Shown here: piece after piece, positions 15,078 to 22,503 of the stretch
Layout: every line of letters begins with the position of its first letter
Numbering within the stretch: position 1 is the stretch's first letter
From: a virus
Strand: one strand, 5' to 3'
Length of the DNA stretch: 40,518 nucleotides
IMG/VR virus record: IMGVR_UViG_3300032093_000313
Location: 1-40,518 of that record
Translations under genes and position numbers: made by a program
Notes under the pieces: generated by a model
The model's database searches: none
Told to the model about the DNA's origin: nothing
What the model saw: the letters and a program-made list of their open reading frames with translations, nothing else

Positions 15078-16487
15078 TTAGACAACGCCCTTGATGTGAC
15101 GCTTCAAAGCTTTTCCCGGCAACCACTTGAACGCGCGACCTCCGACCATCGCAGCCTGAGACGCAAACGTGAGACACAACGCGTCGGCCAAGTCAGGCGA
15201 ACGCATGCGCCGCTTCCGCATGCTGTCCTTGCTCTCAACCTGTACCTTGCCGCTCGATGTGAACGAATAACGCGGCGCAACCAGCTCATGCCGCAGCTGA
15301 TCGTCAACCGGCAGCTTCACTGCCCTCGTCGTCAGCCAATCCTTCACGCTCAACCATAATTCGTCGCGCAGCTTATTTGCGTTCGGGTTCATGGCAGAAC
15401 TCTCTGCCACGTTCACATCTCGCACGTTGTAGCCCATCTCGCGCAGGCGATCGGCCACACCAGAACCGAGACCGATCGTATCGACGCAAATCTCGTCAGG
15501 GTTGTCGATCTTCATTTCATTCACGATCGCGCCGACAACTTGCATCGTATCGAGACCGCCCCACGACTTCACGTCTAGAACGACGTTCCCCTTCCGCTTT
15601 ACCAAAGCAGTCCGGTCAGTTCCAAAACGCGCCACGTCGAGACCATAAACAAGAGGATCATTGGCACCAGCCACCACGTCACGTCCGATTGCCCCATCAA
15701 CCAACTCCGCCGGTATGAGTGTGTCGTCGTCAGCAAGCGCGAACTCACCAAGAACACGGATGCGGAACGCATTGCTCTCGTCGCCATAGGTCGCCTTGAT
15801 TTGCGCGACGAAGTCAGACGAAACGAGCGGAATATTCAAGCAAGAGACGTGCATCCGAAACCAATCGGACGCTAGGTCGTGATGCGTCTTGTAGAATAAG
15901 CCCGAGTTGCGCGTCGGGTTCGAGATCAGGATCGTCGAAGCCGAGTGACCAGACATCGAGCCAGCCGCTGCCTCAAACACCTGTTCAGGCACAGCAGACG
16001 CCTCGTCGACCACCAGAAGCACATGCTCAGAGTGAACGCCGGCCAAGGCTTCCGGCCTCTCCGTCGAGCTGGTACGCGCCGAGATAAACGAACTCTCAGG
16101 CGCTCCCTTCAGCACAACGCGATCGGAGAAAACCTCAAAGCTCTCACGCAAAACAGGTGGCAGCTTATTGATCCACGTCTTCAATTCCGAATAGAGAGCA
16201 TCAAACAGCTGCGCGGATGTCGGCGCAGTAACCACCGCCTTCTGCGGATAACGCGTCGTCATGTGCCAGATCAAAGCCCACGAACACGCCGTCGACTTCC
16301 CAACGCCGTGACCAGCACGCACCGAGATGCGACGCTCGCCACGCGCCAGAGCGTTCAAAAACTCTTTCTGCCAAGGAAGTGGCTTCGCTTCGAGAACATT
16401 CTCGACGAAGCCGACAGGGTCGCGCTCGTACCGCTCAATGAACGTGACGAAGTCGTTACCGCTTTCCTTTGCTTCCTTCGAAGACAT
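15078..16487 (-). CDS. terL: Terminase large subunit
   Basis: 469 aa from MSSKEAKESG (an open frame extends 24 codons further upstream but that part is a shadow of the overlapping gene). Packaging motor: ATPase with Walker A RAGHGVGKST (57-66) and Walker B LLVVDE (157-162), then the motif III region TILISNPTR. The C-terminal RNase H-like nuclease has YGLDVARFGTDRTA (Asp284), ICVDTIGLG (Asp336) and MRSPDLADALCLTF with the last catalytic Asp. It cuts the concatemer and pumps DNA through the portal. It overlaps the upstream 70-aa gene by 32 bp. Confidence 0.93.
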   Translation of the reverse strand: MSSKEAKESGNDFVTFIERYERDPVGFVENVLEAKPLPWQKEFLNALARGERRISVRAGHGVGKSTACSWALIWHMTTRYPQKAVVTAPTSAQLFDALYSELKTWINKLPPVLRESFEVFSDRVVLKGAPESSFISARTSSTERPEALAGVHSEHVLLVVDEASAVPEQVFEAAAGSMSGHSASTILISNPTRNSGLFYKTHHDLASDWFRMHVSCLNIPLVSSDFVAQIKATYGDESNAFRIRVLGEFALADDDTLIPAELVDGAIGRDVVAGANDPLVYGLDVARFGTDRTALVKRKGNVVLDVKSWGGLDTMQVVGAIVNEMKIDNPDEICVDTIGLGSGVADRLREMGYNVRDVNVAESSAMNPNANKLRDELWLSVKDWLTTRAVKLPVDDQLRHELVAPRYSFTSSGKVQVESKDSMRKRRMRSPDLADALCLTFASQAAMVGGRAFKWLPGKALKRHIKGVV

Positions 16488-16668
16488 GAACTTCCCCCTT
16501 CGGCGGGTTGAGCATGTAGGTAATGCCAGCCATCGCCTGCAACAAGTAAATACGGGCATCCTCGTCGCGCGTTAGATCAATCTGCTGCGCCAATTCACAC
16601 AACGCACCAGCCAACTGCGCCAGCTCGCTTTCCTGCCCAACTACGACCACTTCATCTTCCTCGTCCAT
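16456..16668 (-). CDS. Small hypothetical protein before the large terminase
   Basis: 70 aa: acidic N-terminus (MDEEDEVVVVGQESEL), a helical middle (AQLAGALCELAQQIDL, ARIYLLQAMAGITYML) and a short basic tail. No family recognised. Tightly packed: 2 bp after the metallophosphatase gene and overlapping the terminase start. Confidence 0.55.
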   Translation of the reverse strand: MDEEDEVVVVGQESELAQLAGALCELAQQIDLTRDEDARIYLLQAMAGITYMLNPPKGEVHVFEGSKGKR

Positions 16669-16670
16669 CG

Positions 16671-17744
16671 TCAGTCTCCATACATCGACCGCAGACTATC
16701 CATGCTTATGAAGTTATGCCCAACAATGTGACCGCCACGTAGCTCTAGATCGAAAATGCCATACGACCAGCCCGTCGTCGCCGTGCCGGCATACGGAGCC
16801 ACATAACCCGTCGGCATCGCGCTCCCCAAGTTCAGCACCTCAATGTGCTGCGACGGCCCGATCTTCGGAACTTGCTTGAACACAGCGCGATGCGTATGCC
16901 CCCACACGATCGAGAACAGCGCATCATTCCCGATCTGCTGCTCGGAGTTCTTGCCCCCATACGCACGACCCATGATCGTCTTCGGCGCATGCACGAACCC
17001 GACGCCGGCAATAAACAGGAACTCACCATACGGCTTCGCGCGCCAATCGTAGCGAGCGAACACATCCTGCAACGCGCCGACGAACATGCCGTCAGCCTCG
17101 GGGTGCAAGTCTTGGAACCGATAGACCCGGTCCTCATGGTTCCCCTCAACGACGTGCAGCTGGATGCCGGAGCCTGAAATTTCCTTGTGGATAAGTCCTA
17201 GAGCCTCTTCCAAACTATCAAGATCGCGCCTGTAGGACGGCTTCAAGGCCGCGCTGAGAGACCCGATCGGCTCATGCTGCGAGCAGCTGTGGAAGTCTCC
17301 AAAGTCACCGATCTGCACAACCTTGTCGGGCCGCGTCTTCGCAATGTGCCGCCCAAACCACTTGAACCGCGTCTTGTCCTGCGTCGGGCTGTCATGCACG
17401 TCCCCGATCGCGCAGACCCGAACCGTCTCACCTTCAGGGTTGCTCCCCGCCCGCACAGATACACGCAACCGCTGTGCGGGCGGGAACTCGACTAGACGCG
17501 CCTCTGGAGGCTTATCAGCGTCTAAAAACAGATCATATAGGTCAGGATAGGTTCTGGCGATCGGGCCGTCCGAACGCAGCCGGGTGTAGATCGTCGCGCT
17601 GTTGATCCCCAACTTGCGCGCCAGCATCATGATCGCCTGAGACTTCGGATGCCCCCCCTTCAACGCCTTCAATAGACCGTTGATCGTCTCTTCGGCCTTG
17701 GCTCTCGATAAAGGCGGCTGCGGCATCAGGTTCGTCCGTCTCAC
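16671..17744 (-). CDS. Calcineurin-like metallophosphatase with N-terminal HTH
   Basis: 357 aa from GTG at 17744, which overlaps the inferred stop of the gene before it. Residues about 12-58 (RAKAEETINGLLKALKG ... LARKLGINSATIYTRL) look like a helix-turn-helix. The rest holds a complete metallophosphatase core: GDVHD (114-118), GDFGDF (146-151), GNHED (201-205), a lone FVHAP His (about 252) and GHTH (282-285), so both metal sites appear intact. Substrates of such phage enzymes include nucleotides, cyclic nucleotides and nucleic acid ends. Position between small and large terminase suggests a link to packaging or DNA-end processing, but this is inference. Confidence 0.82.
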   Translation of the reverse strand: MRRTNLMPQPPLSRAKAEETINGLLKALKGGHPKSQAIMMLARKLGINSATIYTRLRSDGPIARTYPDLYDLFLDADKPPEARLVEFPPAQRLRVSVRAGSNPEGETVRVCAIGDVHDSPTQDKTRFKWFGRHIAKTRPDKVVQIGDFGDFHSCSQHEPIGSLSAALKPSYRRDLDSLEEALGLIHKEISGSGIQLHVVEGNHEDRVYRFQDLHPEADGMFVGALQDVFARYDWRAKPYGEFLFIAGVGFVHAPKTIMGRAYGGKNSEQQIGNDALFSIVWGHTHRAVFKQVPKIGPSQHIEVLNLGSAMPTGYVAPYAGTATTGWSYGIFDLELRGGHIVGHNFISMDSLRSMYGD

Positions 17745-17892
17745 ATCCCGGCGGGCTTCCCGAGCGGCACCATTGCATCAGCACACTCCAAAGTCCATGC
17801 GTCGGGCCGAGGTCAGCGGCGAACCGCCAGCCTGCCTCCTCAAACGCAGGAACGTCAGCGTGTCTGACGTATCGAAACCAGCTGATCGTCAT
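17741..17892 (-). pseudogene. Small conserved-type phage protein, apparent 1-nt frameshift near the 3' end
   Basis: Begins MTISWFRYVRHADVPAFEEAGWRF and continues DLGPTHGLWSVLMQW, a well-known style of about 50-aa phage protein. In the uncorrected frame it runs on to 17542, deep inside the metallophosphatase gene, with a sequence that is only a shadow of it. If one base is restored just after LMQW (TGG at 17772-17770), the frame becomes VPLGKPAGM-stop, ending at 17741. That TGA overlaps the next gene's GTG as GTGA, the usual junction of this genome. So the natural product is probably 50 aa; a deletion, a sequencing error or frameshifting could explain the present form. Confidence 0.65.
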
Positions 17893-18584
17893 TTTTTAGA
17901 TTTTTTCGCGCGCGGCGTGCGCGGCTTGCCGGCGGGTGGGGGTGGGGGGTCTGATGGTTTTTCGTCCGTATAAAGAGCGGTAGGTGACGCCGAAACCGCC
18001 CCCCCGCCGGGGCGGGACCGGGGGGGTTCTGCAGCATCGACCACCAGCACGGCGTCGAGCGCCGGCTGCGGAGCATCCAGCCTTTCACCTGAAAAGGTTG
18101 GATCGTTAGTGATATCAATAGCTTGGCCATCGATGTACCCGAGATCGTTACCCGAACGCCTATTCGACAGCGCGCGCAGCGCATCGAGATGCAGCTGATG
18201 CGTGTGCGTGACGTTCGCCTCGACGATCTGCTTGTCGCCATAAACCTTCGGCAGAAGCCTCGATGCCGTCCATTTCCGCGCATCTAGCGCCACGCGCGCC
18301 ACGTCTGGCGGGATTTCCCCGCGCAAGAGCTTTGCCTCGAGATCGATGATCCCGTCCGCGTGAGCCATCGCTCGAGCTTGGATTGCGCGCGCGTAGTCAC
18401 GCCCAAACTCTTCATCCTCTGAGAGCCAGCGCCAGATCGAGCGATCGTCAGGCATGTCCTCGTCCTTGCAGACGTTCGCCACTGATCGTCCGTTCGCAAT
18501 GCGCCGGCAGAACTCGAGCAGGATTTCAGGCGTCTTAATCGACGGCCTTCCTCCCTTGTTCTTGGTCTCAGCCGCTTCACTCAC
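17889..18584 (-). CDS. terS: Terminase small subunit, Sf6-like
   Basis: 231 aa. N-terminal DNA-binding HTH region (ILLEFCRRIANGRSVANVC ... MPDDRSIWRWLSEDEEFGRDYARAIQARAMAHAD, about 22-78), then the conserved VARVALDARKWTASRLLPKVYGDK segment (about 100-122), which is diagnostic of small terminases of the Sf6/phage small-subunit class. The last 70 residues are low-complexity, Pro-rich and basic (PPPPPAGKPRTPRAKKSKK). It recognises phage DNA and recruits TerL. Separated from terL by three genes, an unusual spacing. Confidence 0.85.
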   Translation of the reverse strand: MSEAAETKNKGGRPSIKTPEILLEFCRRIANGRSVANVCKDEDMPDDRSIWRWLSEDEEFGRDYARAIQARAMAHADGIIDLEAKLLRGEIPPDVARVALDARKWTASRLLPKVYGDKQIVEANVTHTHQLHLDALRALSNRRSGNDLGYIDGQAIDITNDPTFSGERLDAPQPALDAVLVVDAAEPPRSRPGGGAVSASPTALYTDEKPSDPPPPPAGKPRTPRAKKSKK

Positions 18585-18781
18585 TGCTTCGGTCTCCCCT
18601 TCATTCGCAGGCTTGGGAACCAGATAAGTTTCTGTTCGACCCTAACCTTGTATGTCTTGCCATTGTTGGTGACGGCGATGAACCGCACAGCAGGCTGCTC
18701 GTCGTCTGTAAGGTATTCATCCATGACATCGGCCAGAAGACCGTCCTCGTCGATCTCTGGCCCATCAGAACGGGATTTCAT
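18581..18781 (-). CDS. Small hypothetical protein
   Basis: 66 aa. Acidic N-terminal half (EIDEDGLLADVMDEYLTDDEQ) and a beta-type C-terminal half (RFIAVTNNGKTYKVRVEQKLIWFPSLRMKGRPKQ). No family recognised. ATG at 18781 or one codon upstream (18784). Overlaps the small terminase start by 4 bp and the 3' end of the gene before it by 17 bp. Confidence 0.55.
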   Translation of the reverse strand: MKSRSDGPEIDEDGLLADVMDEYLTDDEQPAVRFIAVTNNGKTYKVRVEQKLIWFPSLRMKGRPKQ

Positions 18782-19310
18782 CATTCAGGCCCTTTGCATC
18801 TTTCACGCTCTCAACTGTCGCGCCGGGAAACAGGCTCTTCGTTTGGCTGATGACCCTGTTCGCCTGAAACTCATTCCACACTAGCAGCAGCTCGGCCAGC
18901 GTGACGACGTGCGCTGGATCGGCTGCGTCCTTGGCAACCTTACTCACGTCGGCCCGATCGAGGCAGACCGTATATGTCGTGCCTCTATGCTTCGCTGACC
19001 AGACGCCTTCGGGATATGTCTTATGCCCGGCTTCGGTAGCTGCCTTGTCGAGCGCCTGCCATCCACGGATCAGGACTGCCGCCTTACTGACGACAGCATC
19101 GAGATCGTTGTCGCGGATTGCGTCGTTCAGCTTCTCTCGTGCCGACGAGAACTTCGCAGCCATGTCGGGCGGCACCAGACGCTGAAGCCTGCCGACGCCC
19201 CACTTGCCTTCCATCTCAACGGCGACCCGATCGAGCGGCTCGAGCGCATCACCGATCGGCGTTCTGTCGACCGGCGTCTGCGCTGTCGCCTGTTGCATTA
19301 CCCTGCTCAT
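18765..19310 (-). CDS. Hypothetical phage protein
   Basis: 181 aa, unrecognised. Middle part WGVGRLQRLVPPDMAAKFSSAREKLNDAIRDNDL, then IRGWQALDKAATEAG and WSAKHRGTTYTVCLDRADV. It ends GLNDEIPF: the acidic-hydrophobic tail (DEIPF) resembles SSB-type protein-interaction tips. It lies between a zinc-ribbon-type protein and the small terminase. Confidence 0.55.
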   Translation of the reverse strand: MSRVMQQATAQTPVDRTPIGDALEPLDRVAVEMEGKWGVGRLQRLVPPDMAAKFSSAREKLNDAIRDNDLDAVVSKAAVLIRGWQALDKAATEAGHKTYPEGVWSAKHRGTTYTVCLDRADVSKVAKDAADPAHVVTLAELLLVWNEFQANRVISQTKSLFPGATVESVKDAKGLNDEIPF

Positions 19311-19528
19311 TTTGTGCGAGCCTTAGCCCATGAGCCGCACCCTTCTTCTGGCTTAGTCTCAGGCCAGACGGTGACGAGCTTCGGGTTCTCGATCTCCTGT
19401 TCGGGAGCCATGACCCATGTCATCGGCATCGGCGCGTTCGCCCTGCATTGCCCCGACATCTTCCCCTTGCTGACGTTCCACCAATGGCACGTCTTGCACT
19501 TCCAATAATCGACCGACTTGATCACCAT
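19307..19528 (-). CDS. Small four-cysteine (zinc-ribbon-like) protein
   Basis: 73 aa. WKCKTCHWWNVSKGKMSGQCRA gives CxxC followed by a third Cys, and EEGCGSWA near the C-terminus gives a fourth, a plausible zinc site. This type recurs in phages beside replication and packaging genes. Good ribosome-binding site (GGAGAGGTGAG) before the ATG at 19528, the first gene after the repeat region at 19556-19660. Confidence 0.65.
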   Translation of the reverse strand: MVIKSVDYWKCKTCHWWNVSKGKMSGQCRANAPMPMTWVMAPEQEIENPKLVTVWPETKPEEGCGSWAKARTK

Positions 19529-19555
19529 CTCACCTCTCCTTCACTTTGCCCCGAT

Positions 19556-19599
19556 AAAATCCGGACACCGGACACTTCCTAGTGTTGTGTCCGTGTCCG
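19556..19599 (-). terminator. Hairpin with T-tract after the primase-helicase gene
   Basis: Nearly perfect inverted repeat: CGGACACCGGACAC (19562-19575) pairs with GTGTCCGTGTCCG (19587-19599) with one bulged base. On the minus strand the stem is followed by GATTTTATC. It is downstream of the primase-helicase stop (19661) and upstream of the packaging genes, so it could separate early and late transcription. It is built from the same TGTCCG units as the repeat array. Confidence 0.6.
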
Positions 19600-19718
19600 T
19601 CCGGATATTTAATCTCGCCTGATGTTGTCCGAATAAATGTCCGTTAAATGTCCGAACTTCCTAAGCATCTGAAATCCAACACCATTTCGCCCACATGCTT
19701 ATGTGTCCGGCTTGTCCG
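19562..19718. repeat. TGTCCG repeat array, candidate replication origin
   Basis: TGTCCG occurs on the plus strand at 19588, 19594, 19626, 19638, 19649, 19704 and 19713, and its complement CGGACA at 19562 and 19569. Three units (19626, 19638, 19649) are spaced 12 and 11 bp, about one helical turn, and are separated by AT-rich spacers (AATAAA, TTAAA). The last two copies fall within the 3' end of the primase-helicase gene. Iteron-like repeats next to a replication gene suggest an origin. The non-coding part is 19529-19660. Confidence 0.55.
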
Positions 19719-21802
19719 AGCTTCGGCACCTCGCGCTCGAACGTCCGACGCGCACTGTCACCCTCCAAATGGGTCATCGTGCCAAAATATGTGCGCCACA
19801 CGTCGACATGGACGACCTTCTGATGCGGCGGGATTTGGTCTAACCCGACCTGTTTTCCCTGCTCCTGAATAGCCATCGCCAGCGCATCGAGCAGCACCTT
19901 CTGATTGCCTGATGCCCGCTTCCGCTTCTTCGGCTGATGCGCCTCGTTGAGCGGATGCACGACGAGCGACGTTGCGTCTGGATCGAGCGGTGAGACGTGC
20001 ATGAGGTCGAGACGGAACGACCAGCTAAGACCATCCATGCCGTCCTTCTGCTTGGTCGACTTGACCGTGCAGACGGGTTCCTCGGCATCGTCGTCAGAGA
20101 TGCGCGTCAGCTCGAGTTCGGCATCGACGGCAGCGAGGAGCGCCGACGAGCCACGCATGCCCCTGCTCTCGTCCTTGCCTGTGTGATGCACGACGCAGAC
20201 CGTGCAATCGAGCGCATCCTGTAGCGCCGCCATGACGGAAACGAATTGCATCATCTCTGCCGACGAGTTCTCCTCGCCGCCGGCATAGGCACGCGCCAGC
20301 GTATCGACGAATATCACGGCAGGCTTGATGCCGCGTTCACGGATCACCTCGATCAGCGCCGTGAGGTCGTCGAGGCTGCTGCGAAGGTTCATCTGCGCCT
20401 TCACGAAATGCACTGGCAGATCGTCGGGGAGGTCGTACCGCTGCATGAGCGCGTCACGTCTGCGCCGCAGGCCAGCACCGCCTTCGAGCGCCAGATAGAC
20501 GACATCGCCCTGCTCGACGCTGCATCCGAACGCTTCACGTCCTGCTGCAACCATTGCCGCTAAATACATGGCGAAGAACGACTTTCCTGCGCCTGACTTG
20601 CCGTAGATTGCGGAGAATGACTTCGCCGGGAGCATGTCCTTCACCAGCCACTTGACCTTCACGTCTTGGAGGTCGTGCCACGGGACGAGGTCGATGCGGC
20701 GTTTCGTTTGTTGCGTTTGCTCGACCTGTACTGGTTGCTGCACAGGTTGCGCCGGATGCTGGCCCGACAACATGGCGATCTGGTCCATAAGTCTCGGCTG
20801 CTTCGGCAGGACAGCACGCGCTGCGGCCTTCCGATCGCCGTTGTGGTCGAACACGGCGACGAGGTCGAACGGATCGCTGACCTTGTTCGACAGCGGATCG
20901 GCAGCGCCATGGTGCGAGAAGACGCACCAATCGCCACGGGAGCCGCGAAACACGACGACGCCGGGAGTTCCGCTTTCCGAGCCGGGCCGGATGTAGCGGT
21001 ATTTGTCGCCTTCCTTGAAGACGAACTTATAGCCTTCGCTTTCAAGCTTCGATCGGACCCACTCGAGGCCATGCGCCTTGTTGAAGGCGTCGATGTCGCC
21101 GGACGGTCTTTCATTTGAAAAATTTGGCGCAATTAATTTCTGCTCGACCTGTTCGCGCTTCTGCCTCTCCTTCGCCCACGCCATCGCCTCGTTGATTGGG
21201 AAGGCGTGACCGTCCTCGTTCACTTCGCACAGGAAGGCGTCAGGCTGCTCGACGCGCGGGAGATACCAAGGCTGCGACCACTTGCTGTTCTCGGTCACGT
21301 CGGACAGCCAGACGCCGCGAGCGTGCAGCTGCGCGAGGATGAACTGGACGCACGCATGCAGCTCTGCCTGCGAGTGCAGACGCGCCGGGATGACGATCCG
21401 ATATTTCCAGTGAGGCTGACCGCCGCCATTGACCGGGCGATAGCTGTGCGACGTGTGGGCGATGTATGCGATGCCCATGTCGCGCAATGCGGCGCAGACC
21501 TCCGGCATCGGCGGAGCGCCGGAGATGATCTCGCCGGTCTCGGGGTCGATGCGGCTGTCGCCGTCGAGGATGAGGAGTTCCGCGCTGCGGAGGTTCTCGT
21601 CCGCGCGCTTCGGGGCGACGAGATCGCCGCCACGGATGTAATAGGAGCCGTCCTTGCCGCCCTGCTTCGGAGAGCGGAGGCGAGCAGCAAGCTGCTGGAA
21701 GGTGTAGTCCTTCACGGTGAGCGCAACGTCGGTGCGGCCACCCACAGCAAAGGCGAGCTTCATTTTGTGCTGACTGATATTTTCTGGTACTGATTTGGTC
21801 AT
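19661..21802 (-). CDS. Primase-helicase (AEP-like N-terminus plus RepA-type RecA ATPase)
   Basis: 713 aa replication protein. N-terminal third resembles archaeo-eukaryotic primases: LLILDGDS with Asp80 and Asp82, then HTSHSYRP and WKYRIVIPA. About 230-335 is a linker region with SHHGAADPLSNKVSDPFDLVAVFDHNGD. The RecA-like helicase has Walker A GKSGAGKS (401-408), LALEGGAG (about 438-445), Walker B AVIFVDT (Asp500) and a VCVVHHTGKDESRGMRGSSAL sensor region. The C-terminal 100 residues look like a winged helix. It probably primes and unwinds phage DNA, using host polymerase since no polymerase gene is present. Preceded by a GGGGGG-rich Shine-Dalgarno stretch. Confidence 0.85.
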   Translation of the reverse strand: MTKSVPENISQHKMKLAFAVGGRTDVALTVKDYTFQQLAARLRSPKQGGKDGSYYIRGGDLVAPKRADENLRSAELLILDGDSRIDPETGEIISGAPPMPEVCAALRDMGIAYIAHTSHSYRPVNGGGQPHWKYRIVIPARLHSQAELHACVQFILAQLHARGVWLSDVTENSKWSQPWYLPRVEQPDAFLCEVNEDGHAFPINEAMAWAKERQKREQVEQKLIAPNFSNERPSGDIDAFNKAHGLEWVRSKLESEGYKFVFKEGDKYRYIRPGSESGTPGVVVFRGSRGDWCVFSHHGAADPLSNKVSDPFDLVAVFDHNGDRKAAARAVLPKQPRLMDQIAMLSGQHPAQPVQQPVQVEQTQQTKRRIDLVPWHDLQDVKVKWLVKDMLPAKSFSAIYGKSGAGKSFFAMYLAAMVAAGREAFGCSVEQGDVVYLALEGGAGLRRRRDALMQRYDLPDDLPVHFVKAQMNLRSSLDDLTALIEVIRERGIKPAVIFVDTLARAYAGGEENSSAEMMQFVSVMAALQDALDCTVCVVHHTGKDESRGMRGSSALLAAVDAELELTRISDDDAEEPVCTVKSTKQKDGMDGLSWSFRLDLMHVSPLDPDATSLVVHPLNEAHQPKKRKRASGNQKVLLDALAMAIQEQGKQVGLDQIPPHQKVVHVDVWRTYFGTMTHLEGDSARRTFEREVPKLGQAGHISMWAKWCWISDA

Positions 21803-21840
21803 GCCGTGCTTCCATTTCCCCCCTAGTGCGGCAGAAACTT

Positions 21841-21873
21841 AGGGCAGGCCATATCCGTGAGCCTGCCCTTTTT
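21841..21873 (+). terminator. Plus-strand hairpin with T-tract, opposite to the genes
   Basis: In the 77-bp gap between the SSB-like gene and the primase gene, AGGGCAGGC (21841-21849) and GCCTGCCCT (21861-21869) form a perfect 9-bp stem followed on the plus strand by TTTTTCTTT. On the minus strand, the coding direction, no T-tract follows. It therefore looks like a terminator for antisense transcription, or a fold in the mRNA leader of the primase gene. Confidence 0.6.
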
Positions 21874-21879
21874 CTTTGC

Positions 21880-22503
21880 TTAGAACTCGTCGTCGTCTGC
21901 CGCAACGGGCTTCGGAGCCGGGGCAGGCTTCGGAGCAGGCGCAGGAGCGGGAGCTTCAGCAGCGCCGTCCATAGCCTCGGGGCGAGCCACCCACGACACG
22001 ATCGACCACTTCGGAGCCTTAAAACGCAATTCTCCCTGCGGAGAGTTGATCTTAACCGTTTCTAGGCCGGAGACCTCGACGACGGGAACCTTGCCGGGGT
22101 TCGCCGCCTGATCGGCCAAAAATTGATTGTGGAGAGCGTCGATCGAGCGCAGCAGGGTCTTCGAGCTGTGCGAGAACTCACGCAGGCCGAGCGCCTTCGA
22201 GTAGATGCGGATGCGGAACGCCTGCTTGTGTTCAGGCGAAGGCTGCGCCGGCATACGCTCGCCGTACTTGACCATGTGGAAGTCGGGAGCGCCCGACGAG
22301 AAGGACAGCCAGCCGACCTCGATGTTAGCGAAGTCGAAGACCGCCTTGAACGGCAGCGCGACCTCTTCCTCGACGTTCTCCCACATGCCGTCACCGCCCT
22401 GCACGCGCTTGCGTGCAATGAAGTCGCCCGACTTCGCGTCGAACTTCACGATCGGCAGGATGTCGCCCGACGAGCGACCTTCAGTATTGAACCCTAAAGC
22501 CAT
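21880..22503 (-). CDS. SSB-like single-stranded DNA-binding protein
   Basis: 207 aa. The first 150 residues form a beta-rich domain (GDILPIVKFDAKSGDFIARKR, FKAVFDFANIEVGWLSFS, FRIRIYSKALGLREFSHSSKTLLRSIDALH, KVPVVEVSGLETVKI). Next comes an Ala/Pro/Lys linker (about 178-200) and the tail AADDDEF, an acidic tip with a terminal Phe like that of SSB proteins, which recruits repair and replication enzymes. It is encoded between a Mom-like gene and the primase-helicase. No OB-fold motif can be proven by eye. Confidence 0.65.
   Translation of the reverse strand: MALGFNTEGRSSGDILPIVKFDAKSGDFIARKRVQGGDGMWENVEEEVALPFKAVFDFANIEVGWLSFSSGAPDFHMVKYGERMPAQPSPEHKQAFRIRIYSKALGLREFSHSSKTLLRSIDALHNQFLADQAANPGKVPVVEVSGLETVKINSPQGELRFKAPKWSIVSWVARPEAMDGAAEAPAPAPAPKPAPAPKPVAADDDEF

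Noticed and set aside
17542-17740. 3' extension of the small gene at 17741-17892 over the metallophosphatase
   Set aside because: The extension shows no motif and lies out of frame over a strongly conserved enzyme; the inferred stop at 17741 gives a standard GTGA junction.
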